From Burkholderiales bacterium JOSHI_001 (GTDB lineage: Bacteria; Pseudomonadota; Gammaproteobacteria; Burkholderiales; Burkholderiaceae_C), in assembly GCA_000244995.1 (NCBI GenBank), contig CM001438.1:2938090-3002089 (forward strand): a DNA stretch of 64,000 nucleotides, in the 5' to 3' direction. The notes under the pieces were generated by a model. It had not been told where the DNA came from. It made no database searches and saw nothing but the letters and a program-made list of their open reading frames with translations. A program made the translations under genes and the position numbers. Shown here piece by piece: positions 20,530 through 30,929 of this stretch. Numbering within the stretch: the stretch's first letter is position 1; every line of letters begins with the position of its first letter.

Positions 20530-23397
20530 TCAAAGCGTTCGTGCCACTTCCTTCACCTCGAAGACTTCCAACTGGTCGCCTTCCTTGATGTCGTTGAAGT
20601 TCTTCAGCTTGATGCCGCACTCGAAGCCTTCGGCCACTTCGCGCACATCGTCCTTCATGCGCTTCAAGCTTTCCAGCTCGCCGGTGTAGATGACCACGTT
20701 GTCGCGCAGCAGGCGGAAGCGCGCGTTGCGCGTGACCTTGCCGTTGGTGACCATGCAACCGGCCACGGTGCCGATCTTGCTGGCCACGAACACGGTGCGG
20801 ATCTCGGCCATGCCGATGACTTCTTCCTTCTGCTCCGGCGCCAGCATGCCGGTCATGGCCGCCTTCACCTCGTCCACCGCGTCATAGATGATGTTGTAGT
20901 AGCGGATGTCCACGCCGGTGTGTTCGGCCAGCTTGCGCGCCCCCGCGTCGGCGCGGGTGTTGAAGCCGATGATCACGGCCTTGGACGCGATGCCCAGGTT
21001 GACGTCGCTTTCGCTGATGCCACCCACCGCGGCGTGCACGATCTGCACCTTCACCTCGTCGGTGGACAGCTTCAGCAGCGAAGACGCCAGCGCCTCCTGC
21101 GAACCCTGCACGTCGGCCTTGATGATCAGCGACAGGGTCTGGGCCGAACCCGCACCCATGGTCTCGAACATGTTCTCCAGCTTGGCGGCCTGCTGCTTGG
21201 CCAGCTTCACGTCGCGGTACTTGCCCTGGCGGAAGGTGGCGATTTCGCGCGCACGGCGCTCGTCGGTCAGCACCATGAATTCGTCGCCGGCCTGCGGCAC
21301 CTCGGTCAGGCCCTGGATTTCCACCGGGATGGAAGGGCCGGCTTCCTGGATGGCCTTGCCGTCTTCGTCCAGCATGGCGCGAACGCGGCCGTAGCTGGCA
21401 CCGGCCAGCACCACGTCACCGCGCCGCAGGGTGCCGCTCTGGATCAGCACCGTGGCCACCGGACCGCGGCCCTTGTCCAGCTGCGCTTCCACCACCAGGC
21501 CGCGGGCGGCGGCTTCGGTGGGGGCCTTCAGTTCCAGCACTTCGGCCTGCAGCAGCACCTGTTCCAGCAGGTCGTCCACGCCTTGGCCTGTCTTGGCCGA
21601 CACCGCCACGAAGGGCGATTCGCCGCCGAAGTCTTCCGGCACCACCTGTTCGGCCACCAGTTCGCTCTTCAGGCGTTCGACGTTGGCTTCAGGCTTGTCG
21701 ATCTTGTTCATGGCCACGACGATGGGCACGCCCGCCGCCTTGGCATGGTGGATGGCTTCCTTGGTTTGCGGCATCACGCCGTCGTCGGCCGCCACCACCA
21801 GGATGACGATGTCGGTGGCTTTGGCGCCGCGAGCACGCATCGCCGTGAAGGCCGCGTGGCCCGGGGTGTCCAGGAAGGTGATCATGCCGCGCGGTGTTTC
21901 CACGTGGTAGGCGCCGATGTGCTGGGTGATGCCCCCGGCTTCGCCGGCGGCCACGCGGGCGCGGCGGATGTAGTCCAGCAGCGAGGTCTTGCCATGGTCC
22001 ACGTGGCCCATGACGGTGACCACCGGGGCGCGCGAGATCAACTCGCCGGTCTGCGCCGCGGCTTCTTCTTCCGAGAAGGCTTCGGGGTCGTCCAGCTTGG
22101 CGGCCAGCGCCTTGTGGCCCATTTCTTCGACCACGATCATCGCGGTCTCCTGGTCCAGTTGCTGGTTGATGGTGACCATCTGGCCCAGTTTCATCATCTG
22201 CTTGATGACTTCGCTGGCCTTCACGCTCATCTTGTGCGCCAGGTCGGCCACCGAGATGGTCTCGGGGATGTGCACTTCCTGGATCTGCGGTTCGGCCGGG
22301 GCGTTGAAGGCCGGCGCGTCGTCGTTGCGGTCGCCCTTGCGCGAGCCGCGCGGTGAACGCCAGCCGGGGCGGTTGCCACCGCCGGTGTCGCCGCGGGTCT
22401 TAAGCGCGCGCTTCTTGGCCGCGTCGTCGGCCCAGCTGGAGCTGAGCTTTTCGCTCTTGACCGACTTCTTGTCGCCCGGCTTGGCCACCGTGCTGCCCGG
22501 CGTGGCCGTGGCCCCCGGTGCACCCTTGGGCTTGTGGATGGTGCCCTTGAGGTCGGCCGCGACCGGCTTGGCCTCTTCGGGCTTCTTGGCCGCCACCATC
22601 ACCTTTTTCGGCGCGTTCATCATCGCGCGAATGGCGGCGGCTTCTGCTTCGGCGGCCTTGCGGCGCTTGTCCAGGTCAACGATGCGCTGCTTTTCGGCCG
22701 CGTCGATGTCCACCGCCTTCACCACCCGCAGCGCGGGCTTGGGCGGTTCGACGGGCTTGGGCGGTGCCACAGGCGCGGCAACCTCGGCCGGCTTGGCGGC
22801 GGCAGGCGCGGACTTGTCGGTGGGCTTGGCCTGTTGGGCCCGGGTGGCCGCGTCGGCAGCGGCCTTGGCGGCGGCGGCTTCGGCGGCTTCACGTGCCGCG
22901 GCCGCTTCGGCTTCGGCCCTGGCGGCCGCCTCGGCGGCTTCGCGTTCGCGGCGTTCCTGCTCTTCGCGCTGGCGCTGGGCCAGTTCTTCGGCCTCGCGCC
23001 GCAGGGCTTCGGCCTGCTGCATGGCTTCTTCTTCGCGTCGGCGCAGATCTTCCTCGTCGACTGCGGGCGCGACGGGCTCTTCCACGGCACCGGGGGCATC
23101 GTCGCGCTTGACGAACACCCGCTTCTTGCGCACCTCCACCTGGATGGTACGGGCCTTGCCGGACGCGTCGGCCTGCTTGATCTCGCTGGTGCTCTTGCGC
23201 GTGAGCGTGATCTTCTTGCGGTCCGCGCTGGTGCCGTGCGCATTGCGCAGGTACTCCAGCAGACGCTCCTTGTCGGCGTCGGTCAGCGCGTCGTCGAGCG
23301 ACTTCTTGGCGACACCGGCAGATTGCAGCTGCTCGAGCAGCGTCCCGGCAGGACGGTTCAGCTCGGCTGCGAACTGGGCGACGGTTGTCACGGCCAT
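20530..23397 (-). CDS. infB: translation initiation factor IF-2
   Basis: IF-2 is the GTPase that delivers initiator fMet-tRNA to the 30S subunit. The 955-aa protein starts [20 protein letters not shown] (IF2_N domain). It then has a long charged Ala/Glu/Arg linker (about residues 120-330, with many [12 protein letters not shown]-like runs), a second IF2_N-like segment ([20 protein letters not shown]), the G domain ([41 protein letters not shown]), and the C-terminal domains. The ATG at 23397 is chosen rather than an in-frame upstream Met at 23481, because it matches the family start. The gene follows nusA by 61 bases. Confidence 0.97.
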   Translation of the reverse strand: MAVTTVAQFAAELNRPAGTLLEQLQSAGVAKKSLDDALTDADKERLLEYLRNAHGTSADRKKITLTRKSTSEIKQADASGKARTIQVEVRKKRVFVKRDDAPGAVEEPVAPAVDEEDLRRREEEAMQQAEALRREAEELAQRQREEQERREREAAEAAARAEAEAAAAREAAEAAAAKAAADAATRAQQAKPTDKSAPAAAKPAEVAAPVAPPKPVEPPKPALRVVKAVDIDAAEKQRIVDLDKRRKAAEAEAAAIRAMMNAPKKVMVAAKKPEEAKPVAADLKGTIHKPKGAPGATATPGSTVAKPGDKKSVKSEKLSSSWADDAAKKRALKTRGDTGGGNRPGWRSPRGSRKGDRNDDAPAFNAPAEPQIQEVHIPETISVADLAHKMSVKASEVIKQMMKLGQMVTINQQLDQETAMIVVEEMGHKALAAKLDDPEAFSEEEAAAQTGELISRAPVVTVMGHVDHGKTSLLDYIRRARVAAGEAGGITQHIGAYHVETPRGMITFLDTPGHAAFTAMRARGAKATDIVILVVAADDGVMPQTKEAIHHAKAAGVPIVVAMNKIDKPEANVERLKSELVAEQVVPEDFGGESPFVAVSAKTGQGVDDLLEQVLLQAEVLELKAPTEAAARGLVVEAQLDKGRGPVATVLIQSGTLRRGDVVLAGASYGRVRAMLDEDGKAIQEAGPSIPVEIQGLTEVPQAGDEFMVLTDERRAREIATFRQGKYRDVKLAKQQAAKLENMFETMGAGSAQTLSLIIKADVQGSQEALASSLLKLSTDEVKVQIVHAAVGGISESDVNLGIASKAVIIGFNTRADAGARKLAEHTGVDIRYYNIIYDAVDEVKAAMTGMLAPEQKEEVIGMAEIRTVFVASKIGTVAGCMVTNGKVTRNARFRLLRDNVVIYTGELESLKRMKDDVREVAEGFECGIKLKNFNDIKEGDQLEVFEVKEVARTL

Positions 23398-23458
23398 TGT
23401 GGAAATTCCTTGCTTCGTATGCTCTTGCTTGCGGCGTGGGTTCGCTGGGTCGGCGGGC

Positions 23459-24937
23459 TCAGGCGGTGAACCAATGTTCACGGGCCTTCATGATCAGCGT
23501 CTTGGCGCCGTCTTCGGTGATGCCGGTCATCTCCACCAGCTCGTCCACGGCCAGATCGGCCAGATCGTCGCGGGTGTGCACACCGCCATCGGCCAACTTG
23601 GCGATCAATTCCTGCGTGGCGCCTTCCAGGTCCCGCAGGTCCTGCGACACCGCTTCAACGCTTTCTTCGCGGGCGATCTCCATCGTCAGCAGCGCGTCCT
23701 TGGCGCGGGTGCGCAGCTCGCCGATGGTGTCCTCGTCGAAGGACTCGATCTCCAGCATCTCGGTCAGCGGCACGTAGGCCACCTCTTCGAGGCTGGTGAA
23801 GCCTTCGGCGATCAGGATGTCGGCCACTTCTTCGTCCACGTCCAGCTTTTCGACGAAGAGTTTGCGCACCGAATCGCTTTCCAGCGCCTGCTTGGCGTTG
23901 GATTCCTCGGCCGTCATGATGTTGATGCGCCAGCCGGTCAGTTCAGACGCCAGGCGCACGTTCTGGCCGCCGCGGCCGATGGCGATGGCCAGGTTTTCCT
24001 CGTCCACCACCACGTCCATGGCGTGCTTTTCTTCATCGACCACGATGCTCTGCACATTGGCCGGTGCCAGCGCGCCGATGACGAACTGCGCCGGGTCTTC
24101 CGACCACAGCACGATGTCCACGCGTTCGCCGGCCAGTTCGTTGGTGACGCCATTGACGCGCGAGCCGCGCACGCCCACGCAGGTGCCGATCGGGTCCACG
24201 CGCTTGTCGTGCGAGACCACGGCGATCTTGGCGCGGCTGCCCGCATCGCGCGCGCAGCTCTTGATTTCCAGCAAGCCCTGCTCGATCTCGGGCACTTCCT
24301 GTGCGAAGAGTTCGATCATGAAGCCCGGGGCCGAACGCGACAGCATGATCTGCGCGCCGCGGGCGGTGGGGTCCACGCCGGTGATGAAGGCCCGCACACG
24401 GTCGCCCGAACGCAGGTTTTCCTTGGCGATCATCTCGCTGCGCTTCAGGCGCCCTTCGACACGGCCGCTTTCCACGATGATGTCGCCCTTGTCCAGGCGC
24501 TTGACCGTGCCGACGAAAACCTTGTCGCCGCGCGACAGGAAGTCGTTCAACAGGGTTTCGCGCTCGGCGTCGCGGATCTTCTGCAGGATGACCTGCTTGG
24601 CCGCCTGGGCGCCGATGCGGCCGATGGGCACGCTGTCGATGGGCTCTTCGATGAAGTCACCCACCTCGATGTCGGCGATGCGGTCCAGCGCGTCGGACAG
24701 CATTTCTTCGGCGTCGGGGTTCTGCAACCCGGCCTCGTTGGGAACCACCACCCAGCGGCGGAAGGTTTCATAGTCGCCGGTGTCGCGGTCCACCGAGACA
24801 CGGATGTCCACCTCGCCGCCATGCAGCTTTTTGGTGGCCGACGCCAGCGCGGCTTCCACCGCACCGAACACCACATCGCGGTCCACGCTTTTCTCGCGCG
24901 AGATCGCATCCACCAGCATCAACATTTCGCGATTCAT
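23459..24937 (-). CDS. nusA: transcription elongation/termination factor NusA
   Basis: NusA binds RNA polymerase and modulates pausing, termination and antitermination. The 492-aa protein starts [21 protein letters not shown], followed by an N-terminal polymerase-binding domain, an S1 domain ([20 protein letters not shown]), two KH domains (including [21 protein letters not shown] and [18 protein letters not shown]), and two acidic HhH repeats at the C-terminus, as in Proteobacteria. Its ATG overlaps the rimP stop (ATGA), so the two are translationally coupled. Confidence 0.97.
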   Translation of the reverse strand: MNREMLMLVDAISREKSVDRDVVFGAVEAALASATKKLHGGEVDIRVSVDRDTGDYETFRRWVVVPNEAGLQNPDAEEMLSDALDRIADIEVGDFIEEPIDSVPIGRIGAQAAKQVILQKIRDAERETLLNDFLSRGDKVFVGTVKRLDKGDIIVESGRVEGRLKRSEMIAKENLRSGDRVRAFITGVDPTARGAQIMLSRSAPGFMIELFAQEVPEIEQGLLEIKSCARDAGSRAKIAVVSHDKRVDPIGTCVGVRGSRVNGVTNELAGERVDIVLWSEDPAQFVIGALAPANVQSIVVDEEKHAMDVVVDEENLAIAIGRGGQNVRLASELTGWRINIMTAEESNAKQALESDSVRKLFVEKLDVDEEVADILIAEGFTSLEEVAYVPLTEMLEIESFDEDTIGELRTRAKDALLTMEIAREESVEAVSQDLRDLEGATQELIAKLADGGVHTRDDLADLAVDELVEMTGITEDGAKTLIMKAREHWFTA

Positions 24938-25584
24938 TGAATCGAACCTCCGTCGTCCGGCGTCGCGTCAGCGGCAGCCCCATCCGGCTGCGCCTGGCGA
25001 CCCTTGAAATTGACCACCGGCACCAGACGGGCTTCGCGCACCTCGTCCAGTGTGAAGTCCAGTGCCTGTTGTTGTTCTTGCGCAGCCGCCTGTGCCTTGG
25101 CCAGCGCCGCCTTGCCCACCTTGGCCCCCGGCTTGCGCTTGGGGCTCTCCGGCGGCAGCTCCAACCGCCAGCCGCCTTCGCGTTCGGCCAGCAAGCCCCG
25201 CCAGTGCTTGCGACCCTGGAAGGCCACCCGCAGCGTCACCTGCACATGCCAGCCCACGAAGCGCTGCCAATCGGCCAGCTTCTTCAAGGGCCGATCCAGG
25301 CCGGGGGAGGAAACCTCCAGCCGTTCATAGTCCATGCCTTCAACTTCCAGCACATACTGCAGCTGGCGTGTGACGCGCTCGCAGTCTTCGACCGTGACCG
25401 CTTCACCCGGGGTGTCGTAGGCTTGACCAGGGATGCGGTCGATGGTGACGCGCAAGAGACCACCCGCGATCCGCTCGGTATCGACCAGGTCGAAACCGAA
25501 GCCGTTCACGGTGCGCTCGACCGCTGCCAGCCAATGGGCTTGGGCCGGGCTGGGGGTCGACAGGGTCTCGGGCAAGGACTGCAA
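24934..25584 (-). CDS. rimP: ribosome maturation factor RimP
   Basis: RimP assists 30S subunit maturation. The 216-aa product has the two-domain RimP layout: an N-terminal alpha/beta domain ([39 protein letters not shown]) and a C-terminal SH3-like domain. A long Lys/Ala/Gln-rich insert (about residues 148-175, [17 protein letters not shown]) and an acidic C-terminal tail make it longer than the usual 150-200 aa. It is the first gene of the operon; its promoter and a leader terminator-like element lie just upstream. Confidence 0.93.
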   Translation of the reverse strand: MQSLPETLSTPSPAQAHWLAAVERTVNGFGFDLVDTERIAGGLLRVTIDRIPGQAYDTPGEAVTVEDCERVTRQLQYVLEVEGMDYERLEVSSPGLDRPLKKLADWQRFVGWHVQVTLRVAFQGRKHWRGLLAEREGGWRLELPPESPKRKPGAKVGKAALAKAQAAAQEQQQALDFTLDEVREARLVPVVNFKGRQAQPDGAAADATPDDGGSIQ

Positions 25585-25628
25585 AAGAAGGCGGGCTTGT
25601 CAGGAAAAGTGATAAAAGCCGTTCGGAC

Positions 25629-25657
25629 AAAAAAAATGGGCTGGAAAAATCCGCCCA
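25629..25657 (-). terminator. terminator-like attenuator in the rimP-nusA-infB leader
   Basis: On the minus strand, between the promoter and rimP, there is a GC stem TGGGC/GCCCA extended inward by GGA/TCC around a TTTT loop and followed directly by eight T residues. This is the form of a Rho-independent terminator placed in a leader. Enterobacterial rimP leaders carry an analogous putative attenuator, so feedback control of this operon by premature termination is plausible. Confidence 0.65.
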
Positions 25658-25683
25658 CCGTTTTGCACTACAGCGAAACCGGG

Positions 25684-25712
25684 ATTATAGCCAGCAAGAG
25701 ACGTACCGGCAA
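25684..25712 (-). promoter_or_regulatory. sigma70-type promoter of the rimP-nusA-infB operon
   Basis: Read on the minus strand, a perfect TATAAT (25684-25689) is preceded at the ideal 17-base spacing by TTGCCG (25707-25712, four of six matches to TTGACA). It lies about 100 bases upstream of the rimP start, with the leader terminator in between. No better promoter is visible in this 209-base gap. Confidence 0.7.
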
Positions 25713-25793
25713 CATCCCCCTGCCTGGGCGTGCCCACGTGCCAAAATGAGCCTTGGCTGACCCTCACACCCAACCCCAGAAGACAACCACACC

Positions 25794-26579
25794 ATGGGCT
25801 TTCTCGCCGGCAAGCGCCTGCTCATCACCGGGCTGCTGAACAACCGCTCCATCGCCTACGGCATTGCCAAGGCCTGCCATCGCGAAGGGGCCGAGTTGGC
25901 CTTCAGTTATGTGGGGGAGCGCTTCAAGGAACGCATCACCGAGTACGCGGCCGAGTTCGGATCCACGGCCGTTTTCGACTGCGATGTGGGCAGCGACGAG
26001 CAGATCGCGGCCATGGCCAGCGGCCTGGCCCAGTTGTGGCCCGAGGGCTTCGACGGCTTCGTGCACGCCATCGCCTTCGCCCCGCGCGACGCCATCGCGG
26101 GCGACTTCCTGGACGGGCTGACGCGCGAAAACTTCCGCATCGCCCACGAAATCTCGGCTTTCAGCTTCCCTGCCCTGGCCAAGGCCACGCTGGCGCAGCT
26201 GCGCCCCGGCGCGTCGCTGCTGACCCTGTCCTACCTGGGTGCGGCGCGCTACGTGCCCAACTACAACACCATGGGCCTGGCCAAGGCCTCGCTGGAATCC
26301 AGCGTGCGCTTCCTGGCCCACAACCTGGGACCCAAGGGGGTGCGGGTGAATGCCATTTCGGCCGGCCCCATCAAGACCCTGGCCGCCAGCGGCATCAAGG
26401 ACTTCGGCAAGCTGCTGGCCGAATTTGCCGCCACCACCGCCATCAAGCGCCCAATCACGGTGGACGACGTGGGCAACGTCGCATGCTTCCTGCTGTCCGA
26501 CCTGGCCGCGGCCGTCAGCGCCGAGATCATGTACGTGGACGGCGGCTTCAGCCACATGACCGTGCAGGCCCCGGAGTAG
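25794..26579 (+). CDS. fabI: enoyl-[acyl-carrier-protein] reductase (NADH) FabI
   Basis: FabI carries out the last reductive step of each fatty-acid elongation cycle. The 261-aa protein starts [25 protein letters not shown], the divergent SDR cofactor site of FabI. It has the SDR-divergent active-site spacing Tyr-x6-Lys in [13 protein letters not shown], the [10 protein letters not shown] strand and a C-terminal [10 protein letters not shown]. It is transcribed divergently from the rimP operon and ends about 110 bases before dctA. Confidence 0.96.
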   Translation: MGFLAGKRLLITGLLNNRSIAYGIAKACHREGAELAFSYVGERFKERITEYAAEFGSTAVFDCDVGSDEQIAAMASGLAQLWPEGFDGFVHAIAFAPRDAIAGDFLDGLTRENFRIAHEISAFSFPALAKATLAQLRPGASLLTLSYLGAARYVPNYNTMGLAKASLESSVRFLAHNLGPKGVRVNAISAGPIKTLAASGIKDFGKLLAEFAATTAIKRPITVDDVGNVACFLLSDLAAAVSAEIMYVDGGFSHMTVQAPE

Positions 26580-26662
26580 GCCGGCCCGGCGCACCCTGTC
26601 GCCCCACTGACGGCGCGGCTGCGGCTTCTACGCACGACACAGAGCGTTATGCCGCTCACAAT

Positions 26663-26688
26663 TTCGGCTCTTTCCTGCTGGAGCCGAA
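26663..26688 (+). promoter_or_regulatory. hairpin covering the dctA ribosome binding site
   Basis: A perfect 8-bp inverted repeat (TTCGGCTC / GAGCCGAA, 10-base loop) ends three bases before the dctA ATG. The only Shine-Dalgarno-like bases (GGAG, 26680-26683) are at the loop/stem junction, so folding would hide them. There is no T run after it, so it is not a good terminator for fabI. A translational control role is inferred. Confidence 0.5.
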
Positions 26689-26691
26689 GCC

Positions 26692-28029
26692 ATGTCGCGC
26701 AAGCCCATCTACCAGTCGCTGTACTTCCAGGTCATCACCGCCATCGTCATCGGGGTGGCGCTGGGGCATTTCCTGCCCGCCACCGGCGAGGCGATGAAAC
26801 CGCTGGGTGACGGCTTCATCAAGCTGATCAAGATGATCATCGCACCCATCATCTTCTGCACCGTGGTGGTGGGCATCGCCGGCATGGAAGACATGAAGAA
26901 GGTGGGCAAGACGGGCGGCCTGGCGCTGCTGTACTTTGAAGTCGTCAGTTCGCTGGCCCTGGTGGTGGGCCTGGTGATCATCAACCTGGTGCAGCCGGGC
27001 GTGGGCATGAACGTGGACCCCAAGAGCCTGGACACCAAGGGCATTGCCGCCTACACCGGCCCGGGCAAGATGCAGGGCACCACCGACTTCCTGCTGAACG
27101 TGATCCCGTCCAGCGTGGTGGACGCCTTCGCCAAGGGCGAGATCCTGCAGGTGTTGCTGTTTTCGGTTCTGTTCGGCTTCGCGCTGCACAAGTTCGGCGG
27201 CCGCGGCACGCTGGTGTTCGACATGATCGAAAAGCTGTCGCACGTGCTGTTCGCCATCGTCGGCACCATCATGAAGGTGGCCCCCATCGGTGCCTTCGGG
27301 GCCATGGCCTTCACCATCGGCAAGTACGGCGTGGGCACGCTGGTGTCGCTGGGAGCTTTGATGGCCACCTTCTATGCCACCTGCCTGTTCTTCATCTTCG
27401 TGGTGCTGGGGGCCATTGCACGCCTGCACGGGTTCTCGATCTGGAAGTTCATCAAGTACATCAAGGAAGAACTGCTCATCGTGCTGGGCACCTCGTCTTC
27501 CGAATCGGTGCTGCCGCGCATGATGGCCAAGATGGAAAACCTGGGCGCGCGCAAGTCGGTGGTGGGCCTGGTCATCCCGACCGGCTACTCCTTCAACCTG
27601 GACGGCACGTCCATCTACCTGACCATGGCCGCGGTGTTCATCGCCCAGGCCACCAACACCCCCATGACGCTGACCCAGCAACTCACCCTGCTGGCGGTGC
27701 TGCTGCTCACCAGCAAGGGCGCTGCGGGGGTGACCGGCAGCGGCTTCATCGTGCTGGCGGCCACCTTGTCCGCGGTGGGCGGCGTGCCGGTGGCCGGGTT
27801 GGCGCTGATTCTGGGCATCGACCGCTTCATGTCCGAGGCGCGCGCGCTGACCAACCTGATCGGCAATGGCGTGGCCACCGCGGTGGTGGCCAAGTGGACC
27901 GGTGACCTGGACACCGCTCGCATGAACCAGGTGCTGAACAACGAGACCGACGTCGAGGCGGAAGCGCCCGAAGAAGTGCTGGACCAGGTGGACCAGCACC
28001 TGGCCGTGGGCACACCGGCCCGGGCCTGA
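26692..28029 (+). CDS. dctA: C4-dicarboxylate:cation symporter DctA
   Basis: DctA imports succinate, fumarate and malate with Na+/H+ across the inner membrane. The 445-aa product has the DAACS family pattern: an N-terminal helix ending [26 protein letters not shown], the serine-rich re-entrant loop [41 protein letters not shown], and [17 protein letters not shown], then an acidic C-terminal tail. Length is normal. It lies downstream of fabI but with its own hairpin-masked start. Confidence 0.95.
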   Translation: MSRKPIYQSLYFQVITAIVIGVALGHFLPATGEAMKPLGDGFIKLIKMIIAPIIFCTVVVGIAGMEDMKKVGKTGGLALLYFEVVSSLALVVGLVIINLVQPGVGMNVDPKSLDTKGIAAYTGPGKMQGTTDFLLNVIPSSVVDAFAKGEILQVLLFSVLFGFALHKFGGRGTLVFDMIEKLSHVLFAIVGTIMKVAPIGAFGAMAFTIGKYGVGTLVSLGALMATFYATCLFFIFVVLGAIARLHGFSIWKFIKYIKEELLIVLGTSSSESVLPRMMAKMENLGARKSVVGLVIPTGYSFNLDGTSIYLTMAAVFIAQATNTPMTLTQQLTLLAVLLLTSKGAAGVTGSGFIVLAATLSAVGGVPVAGLALILGIDRFMSEARALTNLIGNGVATAVVAKWTGDLDTARMNQVLNNETDVEAEAPEEVLDQVDQHLAVGTPARA

Positions 28030-28064
28030 AACATCAGGCGGGGAGCCAGCGCACAGGCGCTGGC

Positions 28065-30329
28065 TCAGGTCCGGACGCAGTCGACGTAGTAGCGCCGTGC
28101 CCCGCCGATCGTGGCCGCCTCGTCTTCCACCAGGCCGTGCACGTCGGTGTCGAAGCCCGGAAACTTGGCGTTGAACTCGCGCGTGAAGCGCAGGTATTCC
28201 ACGATCTTGCGATTGAAGCGCTCGCCCGGAATCAGCAGCGGGATGCCCGGCGGGTAAGGCGTCAGCAGGCTGGTGGCGATGCGCCCTTCCAGTTCGTCAA
28301 TGGCCACCCGCTCCGTGTCGCGGTGCGCGATGCGCGCATACGCGTCGCTGGGCTTCATGGCGGGGTGCAGGTCCGACAGGTACATCTCGGTCGTGAGCCG
28401 CGCGATGTCGCCCTTGGCATAGGTCTCGTGGATGGCCTGCGACAGGTCGCGCAGGCCCATGCGTTCATAGGTCGGGTGGTGCTGACAGAACTCGGGCAGG
28501 ATGCGCCACATCGGCGCGTTCTTGTCGTAGTCGTCCTTGAACTGCTGCAGCGCGGTCAGCATCGTGTTCCAGCGGCCCTTGGTGATGCCGATGGTGAACA
28601 TGATGAAGAAGGAGTAAAGACCCGTCTTCTCCACCACCACACCATGCTCGGCCAGGTACTTGGTGACAATGCCGGCGGGGATGCCTGTCTTGGCGAACTT
28701 GCCCGACACGTCCAGCCCCGGCGTGATGATGGTGCTCTTGATCGGGTCCAGCAGGTTGAAGCCGGCCGCCAGGTCGCCGAAGCCGTGCCACTTGTCGTTG
28801 GCCTGCAGCACCCAGTCGGCCGCGGTGCCCATGCCGTTGAGGGCCAGCTTGTCCGGGCCCCAGACCTTGAACCACCAGTCCTTGCCGAACTCTTTGTCCA
28901 CCTTGCGCATGGCGCGGCGGAAGTCCAGCGCTTCCTTGATGCTTTCTTCCACCAGCGCGGTGCCGCCGGGGGGTTCCATCATGGCCGCGGCCACGTCGCA
29001 GCTGGCGATGATGGCGTACTGCGGGCTGGTGGAACTGTGCATCAGGTAGGCCTCGTTGAAGAGGTGCCTGTCCAGGGTGCGGGTTTGTGAGTCCTGCACC
29101 AGCACCTGCGAGGCCTGGCTCAATCCCGCCAGCAGCTTGTGCGTGCTTTGCGTGGCGTACACCATCGCTTCCTTGGGCCGCGGCTTGTCGCGGCCCATGG
29201 CGTAGTAGCTGTTGTAGAAGCTGTGGAAGGCCGCGTGCGGCAGCCAGGCTTCGTCGAAATGCAGGGTGTCGACGTAGCCGTCCAGCATGCCCTTGATGGT
29301 GTCGGTGTTGTACATCACACCGTCGTAGGTGCTTTGCGTCAGCGTCAGGATGCGCGGCTTCACCTTCGTGGCGTCCACACCGGCCAGCAGCGGGTGCGCG
29401 GCGATCTTGCGCTGGATGGCTTCGCGCGTGAATTCGCTTTGCGGAATGGGCCCGATGATGCCGAAGTGATTGCGCGTGGGCGTCATGAACACCGGCACCG
29501 CACCGGTCATGATGATGCTGTGCAGGATGCTCTTGTGGCAGTTGCGGTCCACCACCACCACATCGCCCGGCGCCACCGTGTGGTGCCACACCATCTTGTT
29601 GCTGGTGGACGTGCCGTTGGTCACGAAGAAGCAGTGGTCGGCGTTGAAGATGCGCGCCGCGTTCTTCTCGCTGGCGGCCACCGGGCCGGTGTGGTCCAGC
29701 AGCTGGCCCAATTCGTCCACCGAATTGCAGACGTCCGCGCGCAGCATGTTTTCGCCGAAGAACTGGTGGAACATCTGCCCCACCGGGCTCTTCAGGAAGG
29801 CCACCCCACCGCTGTGGCCCGGGCAGTGCCAGGAGTAGGAACCGTCCTGCGCATAGTCCACCAGCGCACGGAAGAACGGCGGCGCCACGCCGTCCAGGTA
29901 GCTCTTGGCTTCACGGATGATGTGACGGGCCACGAACTCCGGCGTGTCCTCGAACATGTGGATGAAGCCGTGCAGTTCGCGCAGGATGTCGTTCGGGATG
30001 TGCTGGCTGGTGCGCGTTTCGCCATACAGGTAGATCGGGATGTCGGCGTTGCGAAAGCGGATTTCCTTGATGAAGCTGCGCAGGTTCACCACCGCCGGGT
30101 CCAGTTCCGGCCCCGGTGTGAATTCTTCGTCGTCGATGCTCAGGATGAAGGCCGAGGCCCGGCTTTGCTGCTGCGCGAACTGGCTCAGGTCGCCATAGCT
30201 GGTGACGCCCAGCACCTCGAAGCCTTCTTTTTCAATCGCTTGAGCCAACGCACGGATGCCCAGGCCCGAGGTGTTCTCGGAGCGGAAGTCCTCGTCGATG
30301 ATGACGATGGGAAAGCGAAATCGCAGCAT
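28065..30329 (-). CDS. PLP-dependent Orn/Lys/Arg decarboxylase
   Basis: A 754-aa fold-III... aminotransferase-type (group III) decarboxylase of basic amino acids, acting in acid resistance or polyamine synthesis. It has an N-terminal response-regulator-like wing domain (IVIIDEDFRSENTSGLGIRAL). The PLP domain follows, with the cofactor lysine in STHKLLAGLSQ, FDEAWLPHAAFH for the ring-stacking/carboxylate region and FFVTNGTSTSNKMV for phosphate binding, then the C-terminal domain ending RRYYVDC. Which amino acid is used (arginine, lysine or ornithine) cannot be settled from sequence alone. It converges with dctA and diverges from nfeD. Confidence 0.92.
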   Translation of the reverse strand: MLRFRFPIVIIDEDFRSENTSGLGIRALAQAIEKEGFEVLGVTSYGDLSQFAQQQSRASAFILSIDDEEFTPGPELDPAVVNLRSFIKEIRFRNADIPIYLYGETRTSQHIPNDILRELHGFIHMFEDTPEFVARHIIREAKSYLDGVAPPFFRALVDYAQDGSYSWHCPGHSGGVAFLKSPVGQMFHQFFGENMLRADVCNSVDELGQLLDHTGPVAASEKNAARIFNADHCFFVTNGTSTSNKMVWHHTVAPGDVVVVDRNCHKSILHSIIMTGAVPVFMTPTRNHFGIIGPIPQSEFTREAIQRKIAAHPLLAGVDATKVKPRILTLTQSTYDGVMYNTDTIKGMLDGYVDTLHFDEAWLPHAAFHSFYNSYYAMGRDKPRPKEAMVYATQSTHKLLAGLSQASQVLVQDSQTRTLDRHLFNEAYLMHSSTSPQYAIIASCDVAAAMMEPPGGTALVEESIKEALDFRRAMRKVDKEFGKDWWFKVWGPDKLALNGMGTAADWVLQANDKWHGFGDLAAGFNLLDPIKSTIITPGLDVSGKFAKTGIPAGIVTKYLAEHGVVVEKTGLYSFFIMFTIGITKGRWNTMLTALQQFKDDYDKNAPMWRILPEFCQHHPTYERMGLRDLSQAIHETYAKGDIARLTTEMYLSDLHPAMKPSDAYARIAHRDTERVAIDELEGRIATSLLTPYPPGIPLLIPGERFNRKIVEYLRFTREFNAKFPGFDTDVHGLVEDEAATIGGARRYYVDCVRT

Positions 30330-30480
30330 GGCAATGGCGTCCGGGGTCGGTGTGCAGTGGGCCGCGGGGCCCGAGAGGCGGCAAGTGTAGGACCGATTGC
30401 ATGACGGTCCGCGGTCTATACACTGCCAACCGCGGCAGCTTCACAACCCTTCACCCACCGGGCCCGATGAAAGGCAAGGC

Positions 30481-30909
30481 ATGATCCTCAGCGAACCCAT
30501 CCTGTGGTGGTTGGTCGCCGGCACGCTGGTGGCGGCCGAGGTGGCCACGGGCACCTTTTACCTGTTGATGTTGTCGGTGGGCGCGATGGCGGCGGCGCTG
30601 GTGGCGCATGCGGGCCTGAATTTCACCGGGCAGTTGGTGGCGGCGGCGCTGGTGGGCGGCGGCGCGGTGGCAGCCTGGCACCTGCGGCGCATGCGCCAGC
30701 CCAAGCCGCCCGCGCAGTCCAACCGCGACATCAACCTGGACATCGGCTCGCCGGTGCAGGTGGCCGCCTGGGGGGCCGACGGTTGCGCCCGGGTGCACTA
30801 CCGCGGCGCCGAATGGAGCGCGCGCTACAGCGGCACCGACGCGCCGCAGCCCGGCCCGCACGTCATTAGCGCCATCGAAGGCAGCCAGTTGCTGCTGCAA
30901 CGGCCCTGA
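30481..30909 (+). CDS. NfeD-family membrane protein
   Basis: A 142-aa short NfeD-type protein. Residues 1-65 form two to three membrane helices (WWLVAGTLVAAEVATGTFYLLML; LVAAALVGGGAVAAW), followed by a C-terminal OB-fold domain (QVAAWGADGCARVHYRGAEWSARY). The ATG at 30481 is chosen because the protein then begins directly at the first helix. It is 20 bases upstream of the SPFH protein gene; NfeD and SPFH/stomatin proteins commonly form such pairs and work together in membrane microdomains. Confidence 0.88.
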   Translation: MILSEPILWWLVAGTLVAAEVATGTFYLLMLSVGAMAAALVAHAGLNFTGQLVAAALVGGGAVAAWHLRRMRQPKPPAQSNRDINLDIGSPVQVAAWGADGCARVHYRGAEWSARYSGTDAPQPGPHVISAIEGSQLLLQRP

Positions 30910-30929
30910 AAAGCCAAGGAGTACATCGC

